This document shows, one piece after another, positions 1-9,807 of a DNA stretch of 64,000 nt. The stretch comes from JAHECE01 sp963780675. GTDB taxonomy: Bacteria; Actinomycetota; Actinomycetes; Actinomycetales; JAHECE01. Position 1 is the first letter of the stretch, and each line of letters opens with the position of its first letter. A program made the position numbers and the translations under genes. Location: NCBI GenBank assembly GCA_963780675.1, contig CAWACR010000009.1:186001-250000 (forward strand). The letters run 5' to 3'. The notes under the pieces are model-generated. The model was not told where the DNA came from, searched no databases, and saw nothing but the letters and a program-made list of their open reading frames with translations.

Positions 1-391
1 AGACCTGGTAGACGTTCGCGCCGAGGGTCCATCCGGGTGGGGCGGGGTGGGCGGACAAGAGGAAGTCGGCGTCGTCGCGCACGTCGCGTCCCCGGTGCCA
101 ACCGGTGCCGTTGACCCAGCCGTAGCCGGCCTCGCCGTCGACGTAGAAGCGGTAGGACGTGATCGGGTTGTGGCACTCGACGTCGGCGGCCCACCAGGTC
201 TCGTGGGCATCCTCGGCCTCGCGCACCATCGTGGTGAAGGCGGGCTCGGCATCCTTGATGACCCGGACATGGGCGTGGCCGATGCCGAGGCCCGCCGGGA
301 CGCGGAGGCGGACCCGGACGGTGTCCCCGAGCGCCGGGCTCTGGGTCGAGACGTAGCGCAGAGACCCGTCGTGGTGGGGCTGCAGGATCAT
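1..391 (-). CDS. GH13 alpha-glucosidase/neopullulanase-type enzyme, N-terminal part only
   Basis: The gene runs off the left edge, so only about 130 N-terminal residues are present. They form a beta-rich CBM34-like N domain (motifs GDTVRVRLRVP, TSYRFYVDGE, YGWVNGTGWHRG) followed by the opening of the catalytic barrel, GANVYQV, which corresponds to the xxVYQVxPDRF start of GH13 family barrels. Members cleave alpha-1,4/1,6 glucans or maltodextrins, usually in the cytoplasm. The ATG start is preceded by AAGGAG at good spacing. The gene is divergent from the amidase, with a 99-nt promoter gap between them. The GH31 alpha-glucosidase 6 kb away suggests general alpha-glucan use. The subfamily cannot be settled because the catalytic residues lie outside the window. 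Confidence 0.72.
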   Translation of the reverse strand, partial: MILQPHHDGSLRYVSTQSPALGDTVRVRLRVPAGLGIGHAHVRVIKDAEPAFTTMVREAEDAHETWWAADVECHNPITSYRFYVDGEAGYGWVNGTGWHRGRDVRDDADFLLSAHPAPPGWTLGANVYQV

Positions 392-490
392 GACGCTCCT
401 TCGGGTCGACGCGGCCCGCCCAGGATGTCACCCACCCCGCGGCCCCCACACCCCCTTCCGCGGAGCGACGTGGGGCGCGACGATGGGGGC

Positions 491-1717
491 GTGACGGAGG
501 CCGAGTCGGGGCGGGAGCCGGTGGTCGAGAGGGTTTGCGCCGCGCTGGCGAGGCTCGACGCCGCCTCGCACCTCGGCGCCGCCGTCGCCCGGGACGACGG
601 CGCTGCTCTCCTCGCCGCCGGCGCGCTCGACGCCGGATCCCGGGCCACCGACCCCACGCCCCGGCCGCTGCGGGGCGTCGCCCTCACGGTCAAGGACTGG
701 ATCGACGTCGCCGGGCTCCCCTGCGAGGGCCAGGCCTCGCGGCGCACGGGTCGCGTCCCGCCCCGCGACGCGACCGCCGTCGCGCGGCTGCGTGCGGCGG
801 GCGCCGTCGTCGTCGCGAAGACGCAACCCGGGCAGGAGCACCCCGTCCACGGAACCTGCCTGCACTCCCTCGACCCGGCCCGATCCCCCGGCGGTTCCTC
901 CACCGGCGACGCCGTGCTCCTCGCGGCGGGCGCTTCCGACCTCGCGCTCGGCAGCGACTCCGGTGGCAGCATCCGGCTCCCGGCGGCGTGGTGCGGCGTC
1001 GCCGGCCTCAAGCCGACGTTCGGGCTGGTGCCGGACACCGGGCACGTGCCCGTCCTCGGCGCGCACCGGGACGGGCGGACCGTGATCGGGCCGCTGGCGC
1101 GCTGCGTCGCGGACCTCACCACCGCGCTCCGGGCGATCGCAGGCCCCGACGGCGAGGACCCGGCCTGCCCGCCGGTCCCGCTCGGCGACCCGGCCGGCGT
1201 CCGCCGCGAGGGTCTGCGGGTCGCCGTCGTCCGGGGCGAGGGAGCCCTCCGCCCGGCGGCCTCGACCCTGGCCGCGGTCGAGCGTGCCGTCGCCGCCCTC
1301 GTGGCGCAGGGCGCCGTCGTCGTCGACGACGCCCTCCCGGCGCACCTCGAGGAGTCCCTCGACATCACGGTCCACTACTGGGAGCGGGAGTCGCTCGCCG
1401 GGAAGGACGTCGAGCGCCACCTGCGCGCCTGGGACCGGTTCGACCGGCGCCTCACGCGCGCCGCGGCCGCGTTCGACGTGGTGCTCGGCCCGACCGTGGC
1501 GGACGTCGCGCCCCCGCGTCGCGACCTCACCCGCGAGGACTACGTCTTCACCCTGCCGTGGAGCCTCACCGGGTGGCCGGCGGTGAGCGTGCCGTTCGGG
1601 TACGACGCGCCCACCGGGTTGCCGCTCGCCGTCCAGGTCGCGGCGCCGCGCTGGCAGGACCACCTCGCGCTCGCCGTCGCCGGCCGGCTCGAGGCCGACG
1701 CCGCGGCCCGCGGCTGA
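491..1717 (+). CDS. Amidase signature family hydrolase
   Basis: The predicted 408-residue protein has the amidase-signature catalytic triad: Lys68 in LTVKDW, the cis-Ser pair at 136/137 in GGSSTG, and nucleophile Ser160 in DSGGSIR, followed by GVAGLKPTFG. Family members hydrolyse carboxamides through a Ser-cisSer-Lys mechanism, and the substrate here is unknown. It is shorter than the usual 450-500 residues, mainly in the central region. The GTG start is preferred because the upstream in-frame sequence is low-complexity and proline/arginine-rich. An alternative ATG lies at 425. The gene ends 15 nt before the nucleotidyltransferase, so the two may be co-transcribed. Confidence 0.78.
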   Translation: MTEAESGREPVVERVCAALARLDAASHLGAAVARDDGAALLAAGALDAGSRATDPTPRPLRGVALTVKDWIDVAGLPCEGQASRRTGRVPPRDATAVARLRAAGAVVVAKTQPGQEHPVHGTCLHSLDPARSPGGSSTGDAVLLAAGASDLALGSDSGGSIRLPAAWCGVAGLKPTFGLVPDTGHVPVLGAHRDGRTVIGPLARCVADLTTALRAIAGPDGEDPACPPVPLGDPAGVRREGLRVAVVRGEGALRPAASTLAAVERAVAALVAQGAVVVDDALPAHLEESLDITVHYWERESLAGKDVERHLRAWDRFDRRLTRAAAAFDVVLGPTVADVAPPRRDLTREDYVFTLPWSLTGWPAVSVPFGYDAPTGLPLAVQVAAPRWQDHLALAVAGRLEADAAARG

Positions 1718-1732
1718 CCGGAAGGACCGCAC

Positions 1733-2524
1733 ATGGACCACGCCGCGCTGCTGCTCGACCGGCTGGACGCCATCGGCGCCGCCCTGGAGCGCAGCGGGCA
1801 CGCCCTGGCTCTGCTGGCGCTGGGCTCGGTGGGCCGCGAGCTCGACCGCCTGGACGCCTGGTCCGACCTCGACTTCTTCGCGATCGTCGAGCCCGGGCAC
1901 AAGGCGGCGTTCCTCGACGACCTCGGCTGGCTCACCTCGATCGCACCGGTCGCCTCCACGTTCCGGAACACGGTCGACGGGTACAAGGTCCTCTATGCCG
2001 ACGGGGTCTTCTGCGAGTTCGCCGTCTTCGAGCCGGAGGAGATGCCGCGCATCGCCTTCGCCCCCGGCCGGGTGGTGTGGAAGAGGGACGACGTCGACGA
2101 CGCGCTCCTCGAGCCTGCGGAGCCGTCGGGCCCGCGCGCGCCGCTCGACGTCGAGTGGCAGCTCGGCGAAGCGCTCACCAACCTCTACGTCGGGCTCGGC
2201 CGGTTCCGGCGCGGGGAGAGACTCTCCGCCGCGCGCTTCGTCCAGGGGTTCGCCGTCGACCGTGTCCTCGAGCTGGCCGCAGCCGTCGAGGAGGAGGCGC
2301 CCGCCGACCGCGACCGGTACATGAACGAACGGCGCGTCGAGCAGCGGTTCCCGCGCACCGCGGCACACCTCGCCGAGTTCGTGCAGGGCTACGAGCGCAC
2401 CCCGGAGTCCGCGCGCGCGATCCTCGGCTTCCTCGACGCCCGTTTCGCGGTGGACCCTGCCCTCAGGGCCGCGATCCTCGCGCTCTGCGAAGCCGACGAC
2501 GGCGCGGGCACACCGCCGGGCTGA
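1733..2524 (+). CDS. Nucleotidyltransferase-fold protein
   Basis: This 263-residue protein carries the Pol-beta nucleotidyltransferase signature: GS at 31-32 (LALGSVGREL) followed by the metal-binding pair D45/D47 in WSDLDFF. A helical C-terminal half follows, as in aminoglycoside or lincosamide nucleotidyltransferase-like proteins and MNT-type enzymes. A third acidic residue may be in FCEFAVFEP. A good SD (GGAAGGA) sits 8 nt before the ATG. It is probably co-transcribed with the amidase. The fold is clear, but the substrate (antibiotic, tRNA or protein) cannot be told from the sequence. Confidence 0.7.
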   Translation: MDHAALLLDRLDAIGAALERSGHALALLALGSVGRELDRLDAWSDLDFFAIVEPGHKAAFLDDLGWLTSIAPVASTFRNTVDGYKVLYADGVFCEFAVFEPEEMPRIAFAPGRVVWKRDDVDDALLEPAEPSGPRAPLDVEWQLGEALTNLYVGLGRFRRGERLSAARFVQGFAVDRVLELAAAVEEEAPADRDRYMNERRVEQRFPRTAAHLAEFVQGYERTPESARAILGFLDARFAVDPALRAAILALCEADDGAGTPPG

Positions 2525-2570
2525 GGGCGCCACCCGCCCGGTGGGGGGGGACGTTTCCCCGCGTGTGTCC

Positions 2571-2605
2571 TTCACACCGCCGCTCCACTGGGGTATACCC
2601 GGATG
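2571..2605 (+). promoter_or_regulatory. Promoter of the first PPGL-repeat gene
   Basis: TTCACA (2571-2576), 17 nt, then TATACC (2594-2599) form the best sigma70-like promoter seen in the left part of the window. The predicted start of transcription coincides with the ATG at 2606, implying a leaderless message. The second paralogue has the same TATACC box at the identical distance from its GTG. Confidence 0.6.
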
Positions 2606-3424
<819 letters not shown>

Positions 3425-3515
3425 CGGGCGCCGGCGGGCGCGGCGAGCCCGGCACGCGAGTCCCCGAGGACTCCCGGGGACCACTCCTGCCCTTCTCTCC
3501 GGGCGCCCACTGCTG

Positions 3516-3521
3516 TATACC
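3516..3521 (+). promoter_or_regulatory. -10 box of the second PPGL-repeat gene
   Basis: TATACC lies six nucleotides before the GTG at 3528, the same arrangement as in the first copy, so the transcript is probably leaderless. A weak TTCTCT lies 17 nt upstream. An imperfect terminator-like hairpin (GAGTCC, 4-nt loop, GGACTC at 3458-3473) separates the two genes. Confidence 0.5.
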
Positions 3522-3527
3522 CGAACC

Positions 3528-4145
3528 GTGGACGATCACCATGCACCGGACGCGAGGGATCCGGGAGCCGCGGCACCCGAGAGCGGGATCGACGCGCTGC
3601 TGTTCGCGGGCGCCGTCGACGACGTTCCCGGCGCGGCACCGACCTCCCGGCCGGCCGTCTGGCTCAAGGTGGCGCCCGTCGTCGTCGGGGCGGCCCTCGG
3701 GTTCGGCATCCTCGCCTACGCCGCCGGCGCATGGCGCGGCGATGAGCCCGCGGGCGCGGGCGCGGAGACGGCCCAGACCCCTGGCGCCGTGACCGAAGCC
3801 GGATCGGCCGCGGTTACCGCGCCCGCCTCGGGAGCGCCCGACTACGCGAGCGACCCCGTGTACGGGATCGCTCCGTTGCAGACCCAGGCACCCGAGACGA
3901 CGACGGCGCCCCCGCCGCCCGGCACCACCCTCGTCGACGCTGCCGGCGCCGGGGGCGGCGGTACGGCATCGGGCTCGTCCTCGTCGGGCTCCCAGACGAC
4001 GTCGACGTCGTCGCCCACCGAGTCCAGCCCGCCGCCGGCCGAGGCCCCGCCCGTCGTCGCGGAGCCGGACCCGTCACCGACGAGCGATCTGCCCCCAGGG
4101 CTCGTAGACAACCCCGGGAAGGCGACACCGCCCGGACACTCGTGA
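3528..4145 (+). CDS. Membrane-anchored Pro/Ser/Thr-rich protein, PPGL paralogue
   Basis: This 205-residue protein has a short acidic N-terminal cytoplasmic segment ending GIDALLFAG, one TM helix (VAPVVVGAALGFGILAYAAG), a low-complexity extracytoplasmic stalk rich in Pro, Ser, Thr and Gly, and a C-terminal LPPGLVDNPGKA / TPPGHS, the same 12-residue PPGL unit as in the upstream gene. No enzymatic motif is seen. The GTG start is set by the leaderless -10 box. The two genes form a tandem paralogous pair. A cell-envelope spacer or anchor role is a guess from composition only. Confidence 0.65.
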   Translation: MDDHHAPDARDPGAAAPESGIDALLFAGAVDDVPGAAPTSRPAVWLKVAPVVVGAALGFGILAYAAGAWRGDEPAGAGAETAQTPGAVTEAGSAAVTAPASGAPDYASDPVYGIAPLQTQAPETTTAPPPPGTTLVDAAGAGGGGTASGSSSSGSQTTSTSSPTESSPPPAEAPPVVAEPDPSPTSDLPPGLVDNPGKATPPGHS

Positions 4146-4297
4146 CCGTCGTCGACAGCGCAGGCTCCCGAACCGCTCAGATCTAGGGGATCGCGTCCCG
4201 AGGCGGGTGCGGACGGCGACGGGCTGGCTCGCGGGTGAATCCGCAGGTCGTGGGGTTGCGGGGGTTGTTGTGGGTGGTGGACTGTAGCGTGAGCGTC

Positions 4298-5949
4298 ATG
4301 GATGGAACTGGTGTTCGACGGCGGGTGGCGCGGGTGCGTCATGCCGATCTCGCGCACGCCGGCCCCTCGATCGTGGAGCGCTCACTGCTCGGCCTGGTCC
4401 TGCTCCTCGGCGGGGAGGAAGCCTGGCGCCACGGCGCCGACGCCCCGCTCGACGCCGACGACGCCGGCCCGTGCGCGGACGCCTCCCTCGCGGAGGGGAC
4501 CGAGCCCCTCACCGGCGGGGGAATCGCCGGCGGGGGCGCGGACGTCGCCGCGGCGCGGGCGCGGTTGCCGGCGCGGGGCTGCCGGTGCCGGGCGCGGGGG
4601 CGCCCGGGTGGGTCCTGGGGGATCACCTCGCCGCCCTGGTCCCGGGCCCGGACACCGTGACCGCGCTGGACGTCCTCGACCCCACCGGCCTGGACGACGA
4701 CGCCCTCATCGAGGCCCTCGCCGCCTGGGAACGGGTCCTGGCCTGGGCCGCAGCCCGCCAAGCCGCCCTCGTGGCCACCTTCCTGGACCGGGAGCACTCC
4801 AACCGGCGCGAGGAGTACGCCGCCGACGCGATCGCCGCCCGCCTGGCCATCACCCGCACCGGCGCCCAGACCAAGACCGCCCTGGCCCTCTACCTGGCCG
4901 ACCAGCCCGAACTGGCCCACGCCCTGACCACCGGCCTCATCGACACCTACAAGACCACCGTCCTGGCCGAAGAACTCCACGCCCTACCCCGCCAGGACCG
5001 CCCCGACGTCCTGACCGGCCTCCTCACCCACGCCGACCAGCTCACCGCCCCCCAGCTGCGCCACCGGGTCCGCAAAGCCGCCCAGGCCCACGACCCGGCC
5101 GCCGCCCAGAAACGAGCCGCCCAGGAAGCCGACCGCCGCTCCGCACGCCTCACCCCCGCCCCCGACGCGATGGCGTTCCTGACGTTCTACCTGCCCGCCG
5201 ACGACGCCACCACCTGCTACACCACCATCGACGCGATCGCCGCCACCGCAGCCCCCGACGACCCCCGGCCGATGGACGCCCGCCGCGCCGACGCCCTCAC
5301 CGACATCCTCCGCGCGATCCTCGACACCGGACGCACCCCCACCGGCATCGACCTGCCCACCCAGCACCACCGCCGCCCCCACATCCAGGTCACCGTCCCC
5401 GCCACCACCCTCCTCGGCCTCGACGAGACCCCCGCCGACCTCGCCGGGTACGGGCCCATCCCCGCCACCATGGCCCGCACCATCGCCGCCGACGGCACCT
5501 GGCGCCGCCTCCTCACCGACGACCACGGCACCCTCACCCACCGCAGCGAGACGACCTACCGGCCCGGGGCCGACCTCACCGGCCTCGTCATCGCCCGCGA
5601 CGCCACCTGCACCTTCATCGGCTGCCGCACCCCCGCCTGGCGCTGCGACCTCGACCACATCGCCGCCTTCGACCACAACCGCCCCGCCACCGCCCAGACC
5701 ACCCCCGAGAACCTCCAGCCGCTGTGCCGCCACCACCACCGCCTCAAGACCCACACCGACTGGACCGTCACCCGCGACCCCGACACCGCCCACACCACCT
5801 GGACCACCCCCTGGGGCCGACCCCACACCCGCCAGGCCCACCAACTCCCCCTCGCAGACCCCCACCACCGCACCACCGAGCCGGCCGACCCACCCGAGCC
5901 GGGCGACCCACCCGACACGAACCACGCCGACGACCCTCCACCGTTCTGA
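4298..5949 (+). CDS. DUF222 / HNH endonuclease (13E12 family), probable N-terminal frameshift
   Basis: The main body (from about 4600) is a typical actinobacterial DUF222 region (LIEALAAWERVLAWAAARQAALVATF) followed by a C-terminal HNH nuclease domain. The latter has Cys pairs and CDLDHI...NLQPLCRHHH, with the HNH His in DH and the terminal HHH. The N-terminal stretch has coding-like third-position bias in another frame from ATG 4298 (MDGTGVRRR, SIVERSLLGLVLLLGG), which meets the main frame around 4530-4600. One missing base would join them into about 550 residues. TAGCGT lies 7 nt before ATG 4298, fitting a leaderless start. These proteins occur in many copies in actinobacteria and their role is unknown. 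Confidence 0.75.
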
Positions 5950-5950
5950 C

Positions 5951-6151
5951 GTGGACGTACGCGCACGGCCCCTGATCGCAGCTTTCGTCGTCGGCACCCT
6001 CGTCACCCTCGGGGCTGGGGGGTGCGCGCAGCCGACCGCGCCATCGACCGCGCAGCCGACCCGGACGGGCGCCGCGGGGACGCCGTCGTCGGCCACCCCG
6101 TGCCGGGGCTACGGTGGTCGGCAAGCGCCGTCGTCGCTCGGGAGGCACCAC
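5951..6151 (+). other. In-frame lipoprotein-signal-like segment upstream of DUF1801
   Basis: From a GTG directly after the HNH gene stop, 67 codons run in frame into the DUF1801 gene. They begin with a convincing lipoprotein signal (VDVRARPL, hydrophobic stretch, lipobox LGAGGC) and a short Pro/Thr-rich spacer. The final 30 codons look non-coding and contain the SD of the next gene. It could be a remnant of a lipoprotein, a fusion, or chance. Confidence 0.3.
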
Positions 6152-6625
6152 ATGAACAGCGGCTCAACGCCGGGCGGGAACGACGCCGCGACCGCCACAC
6201 CGCTCGAGGCCTACCTGGAGGGCGTGGACCCCGCCGCTGGTCCGCTGGTCCGCGACCTGGATGCCGCGATCCGGACCGCCCACCCGGGCTTCGACGTCGC
6301 GATCAAGTACAAGCTCCTGACCTACGCCCTCGACGGGGACTGGCGCACCTGGGTGTGCGCGCTGGACGCCCGCAAGAACCTCGTCAGCCTGAGGTTCCTC
6401 TACGGCGTCCTGCTCGAGGACCCTCTCCGGGTGCTGCGCCCGGGCACCTCCGTGCTCGAGACCTGGGACATCCCGCTGGGCAGCGCGGTGGACGCGGCTG
6501 CCGTCACCGCCTACGTCCGCGAGGCGGTCTCCACGTACGCCGACTACACGGCCCGCGCGGCCGAGGTCCAGGCAGCGGCGAAGGCGGCGGGTCCGAAGCG
6601 TCGACGGCCGCCGCTCGCCGTCTGA
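6152..6625 (+). CDS. DUF1801 domain protein
   Basis: This 157-residue protein has the DUF1801 fold motifs: LEAYLEGVDPAAGPLVRDLDAAI, IKYKLLTYALDG and a C-terminal helix. The family is related to YdhG/CyaY-like folds, and its biochemical role is not established. The ATG is chosen because CGGGAGG sits 7-8 nt upstream. The same frame is open further 5' with a lipoprotein-like leader (see the preceding entry). The gene is convergent with the GH31 gene, with only 10 nt between the stop codons. The tail is Lys/Arg-rich (GPKRRRPP). Confidence 0.72.
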   Translation: MNSGSTPGGNDAATATPLEAYLEGVDPAAGPLVRDLDAAIRTAHPGFDVAIKYKLLTYALDGDWRTWVCALDARKNLVSLRFLYGVLLEDPLRVLRPGTSVLETWDIPLGSAVDAAAVTAYVREAVSTYADYTARAAEVQAAAKAAGPKRRRPPLAV

Positions 6626-6635
6626 CCCGATCGCG

Positions 6636-9053
6636 TCAGACGGCGAAGCCCACCTCGAAGGCTCCGCCCGCGTTGGGGATGACGACCCGCCCGTCGGTCA
6701 CGGCCGTCTCGACGCCGTCGAGGCGCACCACGGTCGGCGCCGCCCCGTGGAGGACCAGGTGGAACGCCTCGCGGGCGAACTCCGGGTAGCCGGCGCCGTC
6801 GACCTCCGCCCGCACGGTGACCCCGCCGGCCTCCCGGCTGACCGTGAGCGTGGTCCGATAGCGGGCGCCGTCGAGCGCGGCCAAGGTGAGGCCGTCGTCC
6901 TCCTGGAGGAACGAGGCGTGGACCCCGTCCTCGACGGGGAGGAAGAGGTGCAGCTCGATCACCCGTGGGTGGTAGCCGGCGGTGGAGGCCGGCGCCTCGG
7001 GCCACAGGGGGACGACGGCGCCGGCCCGGGCATAGAGCGGGATGCGGTCCATCGGCGTCGCAGCGGTCACGAAGCTCCGGCCGGGCAGCGACTCGCCGGT
7101 GTACCAGTCGTACCAGCCGCCCGCGGGGAGATAGACCCGCCGGGCGGTGACGCCGGCCTCGACCACGGGCGCGACGAGGAGGTCGGGGCCGAGGAGGTAC
7201 TCGTCGTCGAGATCGCGCACCACGGCGTCGTCCTGGTGGTCGAAGACCAGCGGCCGCTGGACAGGGGCGCCGGTCTCTGCGGCGCGCAAGAAGGTGGCGT
7301 ACATGTAGGGCAGGAGCCGGTAGCGCAGGCGGAGCGCCTCGCGCACCAGGTCCTCGACCGCCTCGCCGAACGCCCAGGCGTACTGGTCGACGTGTCCCGC
7401 GGCGGAGTGGTTGCGGCAGAACGGGGTGAGAGCCCCGTACTGCGACCACCGCACGAGCAGCTCGGCGTTCGAGTGGCCCATGAAGCCGCCGATGTCCGCG
7501 CCCACGAATGCCTGGCCCGAGATCCCCAGGCCCGCGCCCATCGGCATGCTCAGCTCGAGGTGGTCCCAGCGGGACATGTTGTCGCCCATCCAGTTCGCGG
7601 CGTAGCGCTGGATGCCTGCGAAACCGGCCCGGGACAGGACGAAGGTGCGCTTGTCGGGCATCGCCGCGAGCAGCCCCTGGGTGGTGCCCATCGCCATGAG
7701 AAGGGCGTACTGGTTGTGGAAGCGCTCGTGGGATGCGCGGCCGCGGTCGAACCGCATCCGCTGCGGCGCGATCACCCCGGTGGCCGGCTCGTTCATGTCG
7801 TTCCAGATCCCCGCCAGGCCCGAGGCCACGTGCGCGGCGTTCAGCTCACCCCACCAGGCGCGGGCCTCCTCGGTGACGAAGTCGGGGAACGTCGTGTTGC
7901 CGGGCCAGACCTGCCCGATGTAGACGTCCCCGCCCTCGGTGCGGCAGAGCACGTCCCGCTCGAGGGCCTGGTCGTAGACCCAGTAGCCGGGGTCGTGCTT
8001 CACCCCGGGATCCACGATCGTGATCACCCGGAAGCCCCGCTCGGCAAGGCGCGCGAGCATCCCCGGGACGTCGGGGAACGTCTGCGTGTTCCAGGTGAAG
8101 ACGCGGTAGCCGTCCATGTAGTCGATGTCGAGCCACAGGGCATCGCACGGGATGCCCTCGTCCCGGTGCCGCGCGGCCAGGGCCTCGACCGCGTCCTGCG
8201 TGTAGTCGTACCACCGGCACTGGTGGTACCCGAGGGCCCACAGCGGCGGCGGCGCCGTGCGCCCGGTCAGCCACGTGTACGCCTCGAGGATCTCCGGCAT
8301 GCCGGGTCCCGCGAAGATGTACTCGGTGTACTGGCCGCCCGCGACGTGCATGACGTACTCACCGGCCGGCGCGAAGTCGTAGTCGGCCCGGTAGGAGTTG
8401 TCCACGAACACCCCCGCCATCGCCCCCGAGGGGTAGGCCTGGTGGTAGAAGAACGGGATCGAGACGTAGTACGGATCGAACTCGGTGCTCGTGTTGTCCG
8501 CGCGCGGGTCGTCCGTCGACTTCGTCGAGGCGAACTCCCCCGATGCCTTCGGGTCCAGCACATCCGTGTTCCACAACGTGAAGTCCCGGCCCCGCCGGTT
8601 CCCCGCCCCGGTCTTCTCCCCCAGCCCGAAGATCGCGTCCTCGAGGCGGCACCGGCGCCGGACGACGAACGCGTCGTTCAGCGTCGCGTAGGCCCAGTAC
8701 CGGCCTGCCTCGTCCGGCGCCGTCTCGACGACGGCGCTCCCGTCCGTGCGGTGCACGTCCAGGCGGAAGGGGTCCAACCACAAGGAGACCACGAGCGCCG
8801 CGGTGCGGAGGCGGACGACGCCGTCGCCGTGCTCGACGGCGAACGACACCTCCGGCGAGAGCGGGTCCACGCACACCGCGAAGGTCGGCGACTCGTCGAA
8901 CACCCCGCCCCGGCTGATCTTCACCCGGACGACGTCGTCCCGGACGACGTCGAGCCGCAGGCGCTCGCCGTGCAGCGACGCGAGCAGCCCGCGCGCCGAC
9001 TCCTCCACGCCGTCGACCCGCTCGAACCGCACGTAGTGGTCTGTGGCCTCCAT
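6636..9053 (-). CDS. GH31 alpha-glucosidase
   Basis: The 805-residue protein has the standard GH31 layout: an N-terminal galactose-mutarotase-like beta domain (RLEDAIFGLGEKTG), the catalytic barrel, and C-terminal beta domains (YLPAGGWYDWYTGE). The nucleophile lies in GIWNDMNEP near residue 418, the acid/base region in NWMGDNMS, and the substrate pocket in LWLDIDYM. No signal peptide is seen, so a cytoplasmic enzyme releasing glucose from alpha-glucosides or maltodextrins is likely. ATG 9053 has GAGGGAG 7 nt upstream. With the GH13 enzyme at the left edge it suggests maltodextrin or glycogen turnover. The exact linkage specificity cannot be read. Confidence 0.9.
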   Translation of the reverse strand: MEATDHYVRFERVDGVEESARGLLASLHGERLRLDVVRDDVVRVKISRGGVFDESPTFAVCVDPLSPEVSFAVEHGDGVVRLRTAALVVSLWLDPFRLDVHRTDGSAVVETAPDEAGRYWAYATLNDAFVVRRRCRLEDAIFGLGEKTGAGNRRGRDFTLWNTDVLDPKASGEFASTKSTDDPRADNTSTEFDPYYVSIPFFYHQAYPSGAMAGVFVDNSYRADYDFAPAGEYVMHVAGGQYTEYIFAGPGMPEILEAYTWLTGRTAPPPLWALGYHQCRWYDYTQDAVEALAARHRDEGIPCDALWLDIDYMDGYRVFTWNTQTFPDVPGMLARLAERGFRVITIVDPGVKHDPGYWVYDQALERDVLCRTEGGDVYIGQVWPGNTTFPDFVTEEARAWWGELNAAHVASGLAGIWNDMNEPATGVIAPQRMRFDRGRASHERFHNQYALLMAMGTTQGLLAAMPDKRTFVLSRAGFAGIQRYAANWMGDNMSRWDHLELSMPMGAGLGISGQAFVGADIGGFMGHSNAELLVRWSQYGALTPFCRNHSAAGHVDQYAWAFGEAVEDLVREALRLRYRLLPYMYATFLRAAETGAPVQRPLVFDHQDDAVVRDLDDEYLLGPDLLVAPVVEAGVTARRVYLPAGGWYDWYTGESLPGRSFVTAATPMDRIPLYARAGAVVPLWPEAPASTAGYHPRVIELHLFLPVEDGVHASFLQEDDGLTLAALDGARYRTTLTVSREAGGVTVRAEVDGAGYPEFAREAFHLVLHGAAPTVVRLDGVETAVTDGRVVIPNAGGAFEVGFAV

Positions 9054-9082
9054 GAGTGACTCCCTCGCTCGCGGGGTTCGGC

Positions 9083-9127
9083 GCGCCGGCTGCCGGCGCA
9101 CGAGTGCCGGTGCCGGTGCCGGTGCCG
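9083..9127. promoter_or_regulatory. Dyad and GTGCCG x4 repeat in a divergent promoter region
   Basis: Between the divergent GH31 gene and the 129-aa gene lies a 17-bp palindrome (GCGCCGGC-T-GCCGGCGC, 9083-9099) followed by four tandem GTGCCG units (9104-9127). The palindrome is 30 bp upstream of the GH31 start codon and could be a repressor operator, as is common for sugar genes. The protein partner is unknown. Confidence 0.35.
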
Positions 9128-9311
9128 CCCATCGTGGCCGACGGCGCCCGCCCCCACCCGCCGAACGCGCGACCGTGCGCGCCTCGCGCGACCCGGGACG
9201 TGCGTGACCTGAGCGTCCGGCGGCGGTGCGGCGACGGCCCACCGGCGACGCGCCGTCGTCGTCTGTCGAAACTCGCACGCGTCCCGGCCCTCGCGTCCTA
9301 CGGTCGGTGCC

Positions 9312-9701
9312 ATGACCGGAACGAGTCACGCCGAGCGCGAGCACGCTGCCCGGGCTGCTTTCGAGCACCTCGGGCCCAACCCCAGCGACTTCACCCGCCT
9401 GCAGGTGTCGTGCGGGCGAAGCCATCACCTCGCCGCCGTGTACGACACCGACATCGGCACGATCTACCGCTCGACCACCCACAAGGGTGCCCACGGCAAG
9501 CGGGACCGCTTCGACGGCACCCACAACCACGAGCACCACGCCCACCTCGGCGCGACCTGGTACGACATCCTCAACCCCGGCGACGGCCCCCACGTCGACG
9601 ACGGGATGCCGGCCGGCTGCGAGTGCGGCCCGTACACGCTGTCGCGCGAGCTGCTGATCCAGCACATCGTCCACGGCGAACGGCACATCGTCCTCAACTG
9701 A
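9312..9701 (+). CDS. Conserved-looking hypothetical protein, His/Cys-rich
   Basis: I do not recognise this 129-residue protein. It is soluble, without signal or TM segments, and rich in histidine: SCGRSHHLAAVYDTDIG near residue 35, THNHEHHAHLG near 71, and CECGPYTLSRELLIQHIVHGERH near the end. The His/Cys clusters could bind metal. The promoter is TACGGT 7 nt before the ATG, suggesting a leaderless message. It stands alone, divergent from the GH31 gene, and ends at a strong hairpin shared with the permease gene. Confidence 0.6.
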   Translation: MTGTSHAEREHAARAAFEHLGPNPSDFTRLQVSCGRSHHLAAVYDTDIGTIYRSTTHKGAHGKRDRFDGTHNHEHHAHLGATWYDILNPGDGPHVDDGMPAGCECGPYTLSRELLIQHIVHGERHIVLN

Positions 9702-9717
9702 TCCGCCCTGCCATCCG

Positions 9718-9755
9718 CACCCCCTCGCGCGGATCGCGGTCTCCGCGAGGGAGTG
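9718..9755. terminator. Bidirectional hairpin between convergent genes
   Basis: CCCTCGCG and CGCGAGGG form an 8-bp stem (9722-9729 with 9744-9751), extended by CAC/GTG after one mismatch, with a 14-nt loop. It lies between two convergent stops. There is no T-run, as usual in high-GC actinobacteria. Confidence 0.5.
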
Positions 9756-9807
9756 CCGGACAGGGTGAGGAGTCGGTCGGTGACGGCCGCCGCCCCCGCT
9801 GGGCTTC

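Noticed and set aside
4298..5949. HNH gene as evidence of a mobile element or homing endonuclease
   Set aside because: DUF222/HNH proteins are chromosomal and multicopy in actinobacteria; no flanking repeats or transposase are seen.
6747..9059. 770-codon open frame on the plus strand
   Set aside because: It is antisense to the GH31 glucosidase with WNDMNEP and has no recognisable domain.
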